A stretch of 64,000 bases of DNA from contig NC_016131.3 in the NCBI RefSeq assembly GCF_000005505.3, forward strand, positions 73,573,855 to 73,637,854, in the 5' to 3' direction. Made by a program: the position numbers and the translations under genes. Numbering within the stretch: position 1 is the first letter of the stretch; the number at the start of each line of letters is the position of its first letter. Below, piece after piece: positions 39,484-48,842 of this stretch. A model generated the notes under the pieces. That model worked only from the letters and a program-made list of their open reading frames with translations. It ran no database searches and was not told where the DNA came from. The DNA is from Brachypodium distachyon. Lineage: Eukaryota; Streptophyta; Magnoliopsida; Poales; Poaceae.

Positions 39484-39577
39484 ACGGCGGCCATTGACCT
39501 GGCTGACGTGGCCAGGGCGAAACGCCATAGGTCGTGGCGTTTCCATTCCCGAGAGAAACGCCAGGAACTCTGGCGTT
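39397..39577. repeat. left group of 21-bp palindromic units (4 copies)
   Basis: Units AACGCCA-N7-TGGCGTT occur at 39397-39417, 39432-39452, 39521-39541 and 39557-39577. All half-sites are perfect, with spacers CTCACTC, CAGGCAG, TAGGTCG and GGAACTC. Confidence 0.95.
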
Positions 39578-39819
39578 GCCGGCCCGAAGAGTTAAGTGGC
39601 CCAGCCACTTCGTTTTTCCCCACAGCCACTTTGTTTCCTCAGCCCCGTTGCTCTTGTCCCTCTCGCAGTCGCCCCTCTCAATCCCTCTCAAATCCTTCAA
39701 ATCGGGGGCATTTCTTTGTGGAATAGGATCTCATTTGCGTTGTTTGAGGTAATCTCTCTATCCTCTCACGATTTGGTTGGTTGAAATTGAACTATTTCTT
39801 GGCATTGCTCAATCTTTTG

Positions 39820-39985
39820 GTGGGTTAGGGTTAGGGTTTGAACCTAGCTCTAAGGATTTTCTCTCAAATGTTATTCCTAAAGGATAATATGGATGTGGGT
39901 TAGGTTCTTGCCATTGGATGTGGGTTAGGGTTAGGGTTTGGGTTAACTTGTAAGGATGTGAGGTAGGGTCAGGGTTAGGGTATTT
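39820..39985. repeat. telomere-like TTAGGG-rich stretch in the MULE 5' region
   Basis: Three clusters of GGTTAGGGTTAGGGTTTG-type sequence (about 39823, 39926 and 39968) lie upstream of the transposase start. They resemble plant telo-box motifs read on the opposite strand (AAACCCTAA). Confidence 0.7.
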
Positions 39986-40074
39986 GCCTTTTAGATTTTG
40001 TGAAATTTATGTCAAAGTTTGTTTGGTAGAGTTGTGATTGATGCATTATGTTTGTTTTATATTGTACTTCTTAG

Positions 40075-43061
40075 ATGGCGAGAATCGTAAATGTCCATCA
40101 TGTGGACAAGGCGGTATTTCTAAGTAACAATTCTGATAATGTGGAAACTCAAGAGGAAGTGTTGGTCTTTGAAACGAGTCCTAGCTATGACGAGCTTGTG
40201 GGAAGGATTAGAGATGTTTCAAAATGGATTGATTGGAATGAGGAATTTCGATTGGAAGGAAGGTATGATGTTGGGTCGGGGCCTCGATCTCGAATTAAGA
40301 TAATGCCTATCACGTCAGAGTTAGAGTGGAGGCGTACAAGGAGGTTGTAGCGGCTTCACAAGATAAATCTCTTGAAGTTTTTGCCACCAAGTTCATAGGC
40401 GCCCGATTGCAAATCGACTTGAACCGTTGTGCCTCCCCAAACAATGCTATGAATCCGTGTCGGAACGAGTCCCTAGTTGATGGTAGTTAGGAGTATGTCC
40501 CCGATACTATGAGCCAACCACCACTTTTGAGCCAACAACTTGAATTTAAGATGAATGATAGTGAGCATGCCGATGAACAAGAAGATGAGGTCAATGTTCA
40601 CATGGAGGGTGATAGAATTGATGAAATGGAATATGATGAAGGCATGCACGATGATGTTTCCGAGAGGGAGGATGAGATTCATGACAATGATGTTGGTGAT
40701 GTGGAGGCACATGTGGAAGAAGAGGACATGGACCGCGACATCCCCTACTGTGATGCCTTTGCCGATGACTCGGATGATGAAGGACCGGAAGAAGTGCATG
40801 GGGATGGGTGGTCGCAAGAAGAAGCAGAAATATTTTTATAAAGAATTCGGTCGTGAGCACGGAATATCATTTTTCGGTGATCTTAGTCTCGCCGATCAGG
40901 CTATAGTTGATGGTGGCAAGACTAAAGTATTTGAACCGATGCCTACCGTAAAACACACCGAAGAGGATGAAGCCAATGATCCTCAAATAAAGAAAGGTCT
41001 GAAGTTTCCATATTTGACAGACTATAAGATGTGGCTGAGGGAGTACGCGGTTAAGCACCATCGGCCTTACGAGGTGAGGCACTCGGATGCGAATAAGCGT
41101 TACACCGTGAAGTGTGAGAAGCCTCGATGCCCATGGGTTGTCCGTGCACGAAGAATGAGAGATGGGGGGTGGAAGATAACAAGTTGTGTAGGCACTCACA
41201 TGTGTCCTAAACCCAAAAATCCATCCAACACACACCGTCAGCTCACCTCCACTTTCATCGCATACAGAATAGTTCATTGGATCAAGTGTCAACCTATTAT
41301 AAAGGTGAATTTCATGATGCGTCTAATTCAGGAGATCATGGGATACCCATCAAGTATGTCAAGGCATGGAAGGCCAAGCAAGCGGCATTCAAAATGTTGT
41401 ACGGTGGATGGGCAGAAGCATACAACCTACTCCCTAGGATGTTGGGAGGGATGGCCTATAGAAACCCAGGCATGTATCATGTGGTGGAAGAACTCAACGA
41501 AGTGTTCCGCTGTGCGTTCTGGACTTTTGAGCCGTGCATCAAGGCCTTTCAGCACTGCAGGCCTGTTATGTCCATAGATGGCACATTCCTGACTGGAAAA
41601 TACAAGGGATCACTGTTGATTGCAATGGCACACGACGCTGATGATCGGGTGTTGCCCATGGCCTTTGCTTTGATATCAGGGGAGAACAACGACAATTGGC
41701 AATGGTTCATGTATCTTGTGAGGACAAAGATTTTTGCTCCTAATAGGGAAGTATGCATCATATCGGATCAGCACCAAGGGATACTCAACGCCATGGAGAT
41801 TGATATTCCAGGGCATGAGCGGATTCACCATCGTTGGTGCATGAGGCATTTCGTGGCAAACTTTTATCGAGCTTGTAAGAGCAAGAAATTCTGCGATGAT
41901 CTAACGGACGCTTGTGTGTCATTCACCGAGCGATCGTTCATAAACCGATACAATACACTATATCAGTTGGAGAATGATGGTGGTAAAGAGTTCTTACGCA
42001 GGCATCTGGATGAGAGGCACAAGTGGGCACGCACCTATGACGTTGGAGGTAGGAGATACGGCGACATGACAAGCAACATGGCCGAATGTTTTAACAGTGT
42101 GCTCAAGGGTATTCGTGCATTGCTGGTCACCGCAATAGCAGAATATACCTTCTATAAGCTGAATGACTATTTCTTGAAGCACCCGGAAGACATCGAAAAA
42201 CTGATAGCTGACAATAAGACAAATTATGCTCCAAAAATTGAGAAGTGGATGAACTTACAAGAATCCAAGTCAGAGAGGCAATTAGGGCATTGCTTCGACA
42301 GCAGAGAAATGCTTTACCAAATCGATGAGCTAGGAGGCACAACGCGAGACGGTGTGCAATATGGAGCTCGATCATTCGAGGTGAAGCTGAAGACACGTGA
42401 GTGCTCATGCCAGAGGCCAAGTTTGTACCACTTGCCTTGCTCGCACGTGATAACGGCGGCTAGAATCAGATCCGTGGGGTATTCCCATCCTCAAACCGTG
42501 AGGTTGGATGAGTTCTCTTTGGAGACGGTGAAAAGGACATGGTCTGGTAGATTCCGTCCTTACTTGGACCAACCACAATGGCCAGAGTATCATGGCCCTG
42601 AAATAAGGCCGGATCAGGATCTCATGGTACAACCTAAGGGGCGGAGGAGGACTAGGCGGTACAGAAATGACATGGATGCACTTGGTGGATATGGTGGTAC
42701 ACAACAACGGGGAACTGGACATTTTCAGGAGCCTCGAGATACCAACCGATGCAGGAACTGCAATGAGGCGGCACACAACAATAGGACATGCCCTAAGAGA
42801 AGGAAAAAATCCAGTGCTGGTGGTGTTGGGACAAGTGGCGGTGGTGGTGGTGGAGGGACAAGTGGTGGTGGTAGAGGAGGGACAAGTGGTGTTGGTGGCG
42901 GTGGTAGAGGAGGGCCAAGAGGTGGTGGTGGCGGTGGTAGGGGAGGGACAAGAGGTGCTCGAGGAGGCACAAGGGTTAATATAGGTCGTAGTACGGGTGG
43001 TCGTGGATTGTTGTATTGGTTAGGCGGTGATAGTAGGGGTCGTCGTAATAATGCAATATGA
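40075..43061 (+). pseudogene. MULE (mudrA-type) transposase, three frameshifts and a stop
   Basis: Protein similarity starts at ATG 40075 (MARIVNVHH...DELVGRI). It shifts frame near 40325 to EAYKEVVAASQDKS, meets a TAG near 40486, and continues through an acidic region (40509-40840). It then shifts at a T-run near 40835 to the MuDR DNA-binding region (LTDYKMWLREYAVKHHRPYE, CPWVVRARRM), and shifts again near 41345. The long final frame holds the MULE catalytic domain (CRPVMSIDGTFLTGKYKG, ALISGENNDNWQWFMYL, HHRWCMRHFVANFY), a SWIM zinc finger (CSCQRPSLYHLPCSHVI), a CCHC knuckle (CRNCNEAAHNNRTC) and a Gly-rich tail, ending at 43061. Apparent DDE-type residues are present. The single-base lesions could include sequencing errors, but four defects argue for decay. 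Confidence 0.93.
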
Positions 43062-43158
43062 ATGGTAAACATTGTTTAATCTTGTATTCGCAAATCTCAT
43101 ATATCCGTGACATTTACTAACAATAATTCATAAACGTTTTGTTTCATTTTTGTAGGTC

Positions 43159-43795
43159 ATGGCTTCCTCCGAGCCCAATACTAGGCCTCCTTGCGCCGGT
43201 CAAGGTTGGAGGCCGCATAGGTACAAGAATCTTGCTTTGAAAGATGGGATGGTCAAAGGAATGGTGCCTTCGACATGTTGGTGTGGAGATCCGTGTAATG
43301 CTAAAGAGTCTATGGTGAACGGAGACACTTAGGGAGAAGGTTCTTCATGTGTGCCAACTATATCCGTGACAAAGAAACTCCACGGAACCCCTTAGATCCC
43401 CCACCAGTACGACTAAAACGCACACAGTTGCAAATACCATGTCCATCCACGCATCCACTATGACTAACATCAATTCATTTTTGTAGTCTCCCCCTCCTCT
43501 TTGTAGGTACTACACATGGATAGATCTTGAGCAAAGTGAGGATGTGCTTGCCATAATGAAGATTGAGCGTAACATCATTAGGGCGAGGTGGCAGGAAATG
43601 ATGCGTCGCGACGTCGGGGAGGAGGCGTGGAAGGTGAAGGCAAAAGAGGAACGAAAGAAGAAGGAGGAACAGGAGCGCATCAAGAAGGAGGCTCGCCAAG
43701 CTGAGAGGGAGAGGAAGCGAGAGAGGGCTCGCATTGCACAAGAGGAGGAAGAGGAGCGTAACAGGAAGGGAAAATGGCCACGTGTGACTCAATAG
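43159..43795 (+). pseudogene. MULE-borne GRF-type zinc finger / coiled-coil ORF, frameshifted
   Basis: This begins at ATG 43159 just after the transposase (MASSEPNTRPPCAGQGW). A Cys cluster TCWCGDPC is followed by a stop at 43330-43332. One base-shift restores RRFFMCANYIRDKETPRNP, which together look like a GRF zinc finger. A second exon seems to start at 43507 after TTTGTAG and encodes YYTWIDLEQSEDVLAIMKIE. A highly charged helix full of Glu, Lys and Arg follows (KEERKKKEEQERIKKEAR), ending at 43795. Proteins of this type commonly follow transposases in grass MULEs; their role is unknown. It is one frameshift away from intact. Confidence 0.7.
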
Positions 43796-44065
43796 ATTGC
43801 CATGTCGAGCATCTTAAGTTCCATGTCGAGCACCTTATGTGCCATCTCATTATGAACTTTTATGACAATTTAGATTTTGAACTTGTAATGTTGTGGATTT
43901 GAATTCGTGGACTTGTATGAAAGGATTATCTAAGCATGCATGGAGTATTGGCTACAAGGATTAAGCATGCATGGAGACTCCGGAATTCGCTCCGAATGCT
44001 TACAGAAAGTTCTGGAGCATCCCGGAGCAAATCCCGGAGGTTCCGAATGTTGGAATATTATTGGA

Positions 44066-44257
44066 AACGCCATTACCTTTGGCGTTGCCCCTTTTAAGGC
44101 AACACCATAGCCTCTGGCGTTGCTCCTGGAGGGGTGGCACCGCGTTCCGACTGTACAGGCGCAACACCAAGAACCATGGCGTTTCGACTCTACAAGCTCA
44201 ACGCCAAGGCTTATGGCGTTGCGTCTGTAGAGTAGAAATGCCATAAGCCTTGGCGTT
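44066..44257. repeat. central group of 21-bp palindromic units (5 copies)
   Basis: Units occur at 44066-44086, 44101-44121, 44163-44183, 44200-44220 and 44237-44257. Each has 7-nt spacing; two left half-sites read AACACCA and one AATGCCA. The group lies between the convergent genes of the MULE. Confidence 0.95.
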
Positions 44258-44272
44258 GCGCCTGTACAGTCG
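44148..44272. repeat. nested hairpin between the convergent MULE genes
   Basis: An 18-bp perfect inverted repeat (44148-44165 with 44255-44272, CGACTGTACAGGCGCAAC) encloses a second, 12-of-13 matching arm pair (TTTCGACTCTACA with TGTAGAGTAGAAA). It also encloses three of the palindromic units. Spacers of two inner units, AGGCTTA and TAAGCCT, are reverse complements, as expected for one folded structure. Confidence 0.9.
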
Positions 44273-44632
44273 AAACAACAGCAACGGCAACGGCAGGAAC
44301 TATGACTTTACAAATATTGCAACTACATCAATTTCAGAATCTCATCAAATACTAGTAAATGCTTTCTATGATAAAATAGAAGCACTAGAGCTCAAGTTCA
44401 CTTAATTCATCACAAGATGCAAATGATAATCAAAATGGAGCTAATGAGCAAGAAATCACTTCTACTTAAATAGTTCAATACCAACGAACACATCAAGCAA
44501 TAACCAGATAGATAGAATGATAAGATTCGTTCACAAGTCCAGTAATCCATAGGAAAGAACAACTTTATGAGATAACAAGTCCACTAATCCATTAAGTCAT
44601 TGACACAATGATGAAAGCAACACCTAAATCAT

Positions 44633-45508
44633 TCATTTCCTTCCTCTCTTTCGCGGAACCGGATCATGCACCCGCTTGCTGCGACGTTCGCCTGTCTTGG
44701 CTCGCCGTCTTATTTGATCCTCTGGACTAAAGTACTTGGGAGGGCCCCGTGGCCTCTGACTCGGCTGAGGTGCATCTGGCATTTGTGACATGCCAATCTC
44801 TTCGTACTCCGTGTCTCCACCAGCTCCATCTCCCTCTTCGTCGTCATCATCGTCACTATCATCAGGAGCCTCGTCATCCTCATCTCCCTCATCCTCCCCT
44901 GCATCTTCCTCATCATCAGCATCCTCCGCATCCTCATCTCCCTCATCCTCCTCTGCATCTTCGACCACGCGAGACCGCCGAGCTTGGGTAGCACGAGTCC
45001 GACGAGCTTGGGTAGCACTCGGCCCAGGTGCATGGGCATCAACGGCTCCACGACCATGGCAAGCAAGCATGGCTGCCATTTTGCGGAACCGGCCTACGAA
45101 CCTCTGCAAAAATAACATTGACAAAACGCGGCATCAATATTTTGTATAAAAAAATGTAACAATCAGAAACAAAAGGGGGAGGGGGGGACATACTGTCATG
45201 ATGTTCCTAAGAGACGTCTCTGACGCCGTAGTGCCTTCAGGGAGTGAGAGTGCGACTGTGGCCTCACTCACACACTTGTGGAGCTCCGTACCCTGAAGAT
45301 AGTGGTTATTAGAATAAAAACCAAGACACAAGTAAACGATACGCAATACATAATATATAAAACATACGACTCTATCATGAACGGGTGCGTAGTCAAGTTG
45401 GCTCCCCTCGGATTCTCTTCTGCCCATGTTGTATGGATTGTCAGCCTCAAACTCCCTTTCTAACTCCAAGCAATCTTCGTTGAATTGAGAGATTTGAAAA
45501 TCCCTCAA
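44633..45508 (-). CDS. MULE accessory gene, convergent to the transposase, intact 236-residue frame
   Basis: Three exons join in frame: 45508-45368, 45292-45194 and 45103-44633. They have GT-AG introns of 75 and 90 bp, giving 236 residues with no interruption. The N-terminus (MRDFQISQFNEDCLELEREF) and middle (ELHKCVSEATVALSLPEGTT, RFRKMAAMLACHG) look alpha-helical. Residues about 135-180 are a dense Asp/Glu tract, and the C-terminus is basic (KRVHDPVPRKRGRK), a plausible nuclear-localisation signal. I do not recognise a named domain. It starts close to the right terminal repeat and runs toward the transposase, the position occupied by mudrB in MuDR, but no mudrB sequence similarity is claimed. 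It could be the remnant of a longer mobile-element gene. Confidence 0.65.
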
Positions 45509-45660
45509 AAACTCACTTGGATTTGGGGTGGTTAGGAGGGGATTTCATGAGGGGGGAGAGAGGAAGCCGAGAGCCGTGCCTCCCTGGTGGCCGCGCGTGT
45601 GTGAGGAACAGAGAGGAAGGAGACGGGAAAGAATTGGTGGCCCGGGAGTTATGGGGTGGC

Positions 45661-45837
45661 AACCCCAGACATTCTGGCGTTGCTCGCGAGCAGGGCAACG
45701 CCAAAGTCTCTGGCGTGTCGGAGGATGCCACGTAGACCAACAGCGAGCCTCGCTCCGCTGACCCAGCGCCACGTCGGACGCAACGCCACTGCCTGTGACG
45801 TTGCCTTCAGAATCGAAACGCCAGAGTGAGTGGCGTT
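45661..45837. repeat. right group of 21-bp palindromic units (4 copies)
   Basis: Units occur at 45661-45681, 45697-45717, 45782-45802 and 45817-45837. They have single substitutions in three of the half-sites and the same 7-nt spacer length. The last two lie in the right terminal repeat. Confidence 0.95.
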
Positions 45838-45926
45838 GCCAAAAAGGGTCAGTTTTGGAATTAGTTTCGGATAAGGGTTATTTCGGGCTCAACTTCCACA
45901 AAGGAGTCAGTTTTGTCGTTTTGGCC
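45750..45926. repeat. right terminal inverted repeat of the MULE
   Basis: This is the reverse complement of 39308-39483 with scattered substitutions. It ends TTTTGTCGTTTTGGCC, followed by the target-site copy GTCATATAC (45927-45935). Confidence 0.92.
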
Positions 45927-45935
45927 GTCATATAC

Positions 45936-48842
45936 ACGCGTCCTCGTGGCACGCTCGGAGTACGACAAGAGGCATATACAACGGGATGAGATATATAGCC
46001 AGCAGCGAGGTACGTGGGGTGAGGCCTTGCGGCGACGACAAGAATTATGAAAAAGAAAGTAGAAAGCAGTCGATGATCGATCAATTCCCCAAGGAGATGC
46101 TTTGCTCGTCCATGATTAGGGCCGAAATTGTCATTGCGGATCATTGTCGGGAAGGAAGGCAAACGAGAAATAGCTCATCGCTCCGGCCAACTCGATCGAA
46201 GAGCCGTGCGTTGGCCGTTAATTGGCTCTTGTGTACGTGCTGTAGATGATTAAATTTGGGAGGCCAGCTGCTGGCCGGCGTGAGACAAAATAATCTTGCA
46301 TGATCTCAAACAATCCGACCTGCTGATCTTCACTACACTGACGTACGTGCATGCATGGTCTTTCTGTCCAGTTTTAATTTCTACAGTGACTTTCAGACAC
46401 CACACAAATATTCTAGTCCAACATGTTTTGTACACACACAACCGATGATTATTGCACACGATCGTAGACAGATAGACCTGTCGATTGCTTTGTGCATATT
46501 AACAATTCAATTAAACACAACTAGCGCAACTTTTATGCATTAGCTAGCTCGTACGTTACATTAAACAACAGTGCTTGAGCTAGAGATGCAGCTTAGCACT
46601 TCACCCAAACTCCCACTCCGGAACAGATAAACGACGACACAAACTGCTGCTCGATCTCCACATCCGATTAGTTAGTTAGTGTGTACGCTTCCACACGCGT
46701 ACGCCAGAAAAGGAAAATCAGAAAGGTGTACGTGGTGGGAATAAAGCGTGCATTAGACTTTGGATATTGCATCAGGGCACTGACATCTGAATGTGTGTTT
46801 GTGTGCAATTGTGCATATCCCAGTAGGCTTCTTTTGAAGGGATACCAATATACCATGCACCGGAATTGGACACTGCTGGCTGTTGTACGTAGTAGGACCT
46901 GAGGAGAGCTTTACGGAAAGCAGAGTTTCTTCGAAGTGACACGAGGAAAGCACATATTGTAGGACTCGGCATATACTGATGGACCTCCATATAGGGCGAC
47001 TGTGTTTGATCAATGATCGGTCCAAATGGATAGCGCCAGTACTTCTTCAGAGTTGGTTACTTGCAGGGTTCCTTCAACAAATGATGGATCGAATCATCAT
47101 AAAAGTCCAATAGAAAAAAAAAGGTGTTCTGCTCTGATGTCTCTCTGCAACATCCGGCCAACCGGGCAGGTCTTTGCTTTGCTTCCACAAATTCGAGCAT
47201 ATATATTGTGGAATACATATGGACTCTACGTACCTATATCATGTATTGTATTAGTATAATAGTAGCCCTGACTTTGTCTCAAAGACATGTAGATCGAGCA
47301 GAATTTGATACGGCGTGCATATATTAGCATCTCGCGTGTCGAAAGTGTGTGCGAGGAGGAAATAATTTGGTTGGTGAGAAGCGTTAGTTGAGGCTTTGGG
47401 GGCGTAGGAGAAGAAGGACCCGGTCAGTTTTGGTTGGTCCACCTACAGCCATTATCCTGGGCTTCACCGCTATTGCACCTGTCTGGAACTTGGGCCTCGG
47501 CCCACGCAACTTGCTTTTTTTTTTGGAAGAAGAACTTGCTTCTGTTAGTTGGGCAATAAGAGGGTCCATGCTTGTTTGTGTCTTCGTCTAGGAAAAGCAG
47601 TCTTGACATCTCATGAGTTTCTTTTGCCAATGATATGATCGTTCTGTGATTGTTCTGTCGTCAGTTAGCATCTTTCCAAGGGAAGGGGTTACTTAGATAA
47701 GAGATAATAAGAAGAGTTTGGAAAGGACAAAGTTTACTAGTTTCATGCATCCGGACAAATGATATGATTGGCATGAAAGACCAACCAGTCCCAGTTGAAT
47801 TATCGTTTCCGAGAGAGAGAGTTCTTCGTCTCTTGGACACAGATGAAGAAAGAGGAGTGAAGGAGAAAAAGAAAATGAATGAAATTATAAGAGGAAAGGG
47901 CAGTAGTTTGGTTCTGACTAGAGCCTGCCCGTGTGTTGTTGTTGGTGAAGTTCTCCAATGGCCCCCAAGCCGACCGCATCTTTTAAAAAGGGGATGGAAT
48001 ATCGTTGGTTGTGTGTGCACGGTGAACCGTGAGTCGCTGCTAACCTCAAATGATGATGATGTTGCATGGTCACGAGGACCTACAAGAGTACAGACCTACA
48101 GGTTACCAGTACCAGATAACCCCATCTTTGTTTTGCCTTTTCAAGAGGCTTATCCTGTACTTGTCCGGATCGACGACTGTGACGTCCAGCCAGCTGGACG
48201 ATTAGGCTCAAGGATCAATGATTGATTGCAACGAGTAATTCATTCCCTCCAAGTAAGATAACGCTAAACACAAACATGTGGACTTTACTCCAATACTGGA
48301 TTTTCAGGCATCAGATTGAGATGACACAATTCGGATAAATGTCAAGGCACAGTAACCAGTATGACACACTTCTTAATTTTTGACGGATCTGATGAAATGA
48401 GATGGAGCATGTCTCAGTTAGGTAATGTTACATCCATCGAATGCCATTCTTCTGGATAGGCTAATCTGCTAGAACAGCTACAGCTCAAAGGTGACTTACA
48501 AGTTAAACAAAAGACAAGGGCGAGTAACAATCTAATCAATGGAATCCGGTGGATAGTCCATGTTTCCGCCTCATGAGCATTTGCCACCTTTCAACTCCTA
48601 CAGCCCCACTGAATAAATATGTACAATTTTCAGCACATGAGACCTGACTGGAGGATCCGGCGCAAGCCAGTCAATCATTCTGTACCACGCTATCTCTAAA
48701 TGGTGCTGGCTCTTATGGCTGATCGACCAGATGGCATCCGGGGTGGCGAGTGGTACATAGTGGAATGGAATGAATGTCGATGATCATCAACAATTGATGC
48801 AAAAATCGTAAGGGCTTGGTAAAATACTGCAATGCATCCGAG
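45936..48842. other. intergenic region between the MULE and CCS52A
   Basis: Mostly unique, moderately AT-rich sequence. A plus-strand frame at 47764-48225 (153 residues) has ordinary composition but no recognisable domain and is not called as a gene. The CCS52A 3' UTR presumably occupies the right-hand few hundred bases. Confidence 0.45.

Larger units (their letters stand above)
39308..45926 (+). mobile_element. Mutator-like element (MULE), 6.6 kb, with a degenerate transposase
   Basis: The element is bounded by long terminal inverted repeats (39308-39483 and 45750-45926) starting GGCCAAAACGACAAAACTGA. Outside these is a 9-bp target duplication with one mismatch. Inside, a mudrA-type transposase region (40075-43061) and a GRF-zinc-finger-like reading frame (43159-43795) run rightward, and a three-exon accessory gene (45508-44633) runs leftward. 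The architecture parallels MuDR, with convergent genes each starting near one terminal repeat. The transposase is broken, so the copy is probably non-autonomous. The near-intact ends indicate a fairly recent insertion. It lies between the KNOX and CCS52A genes. Confidence 0.95.
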
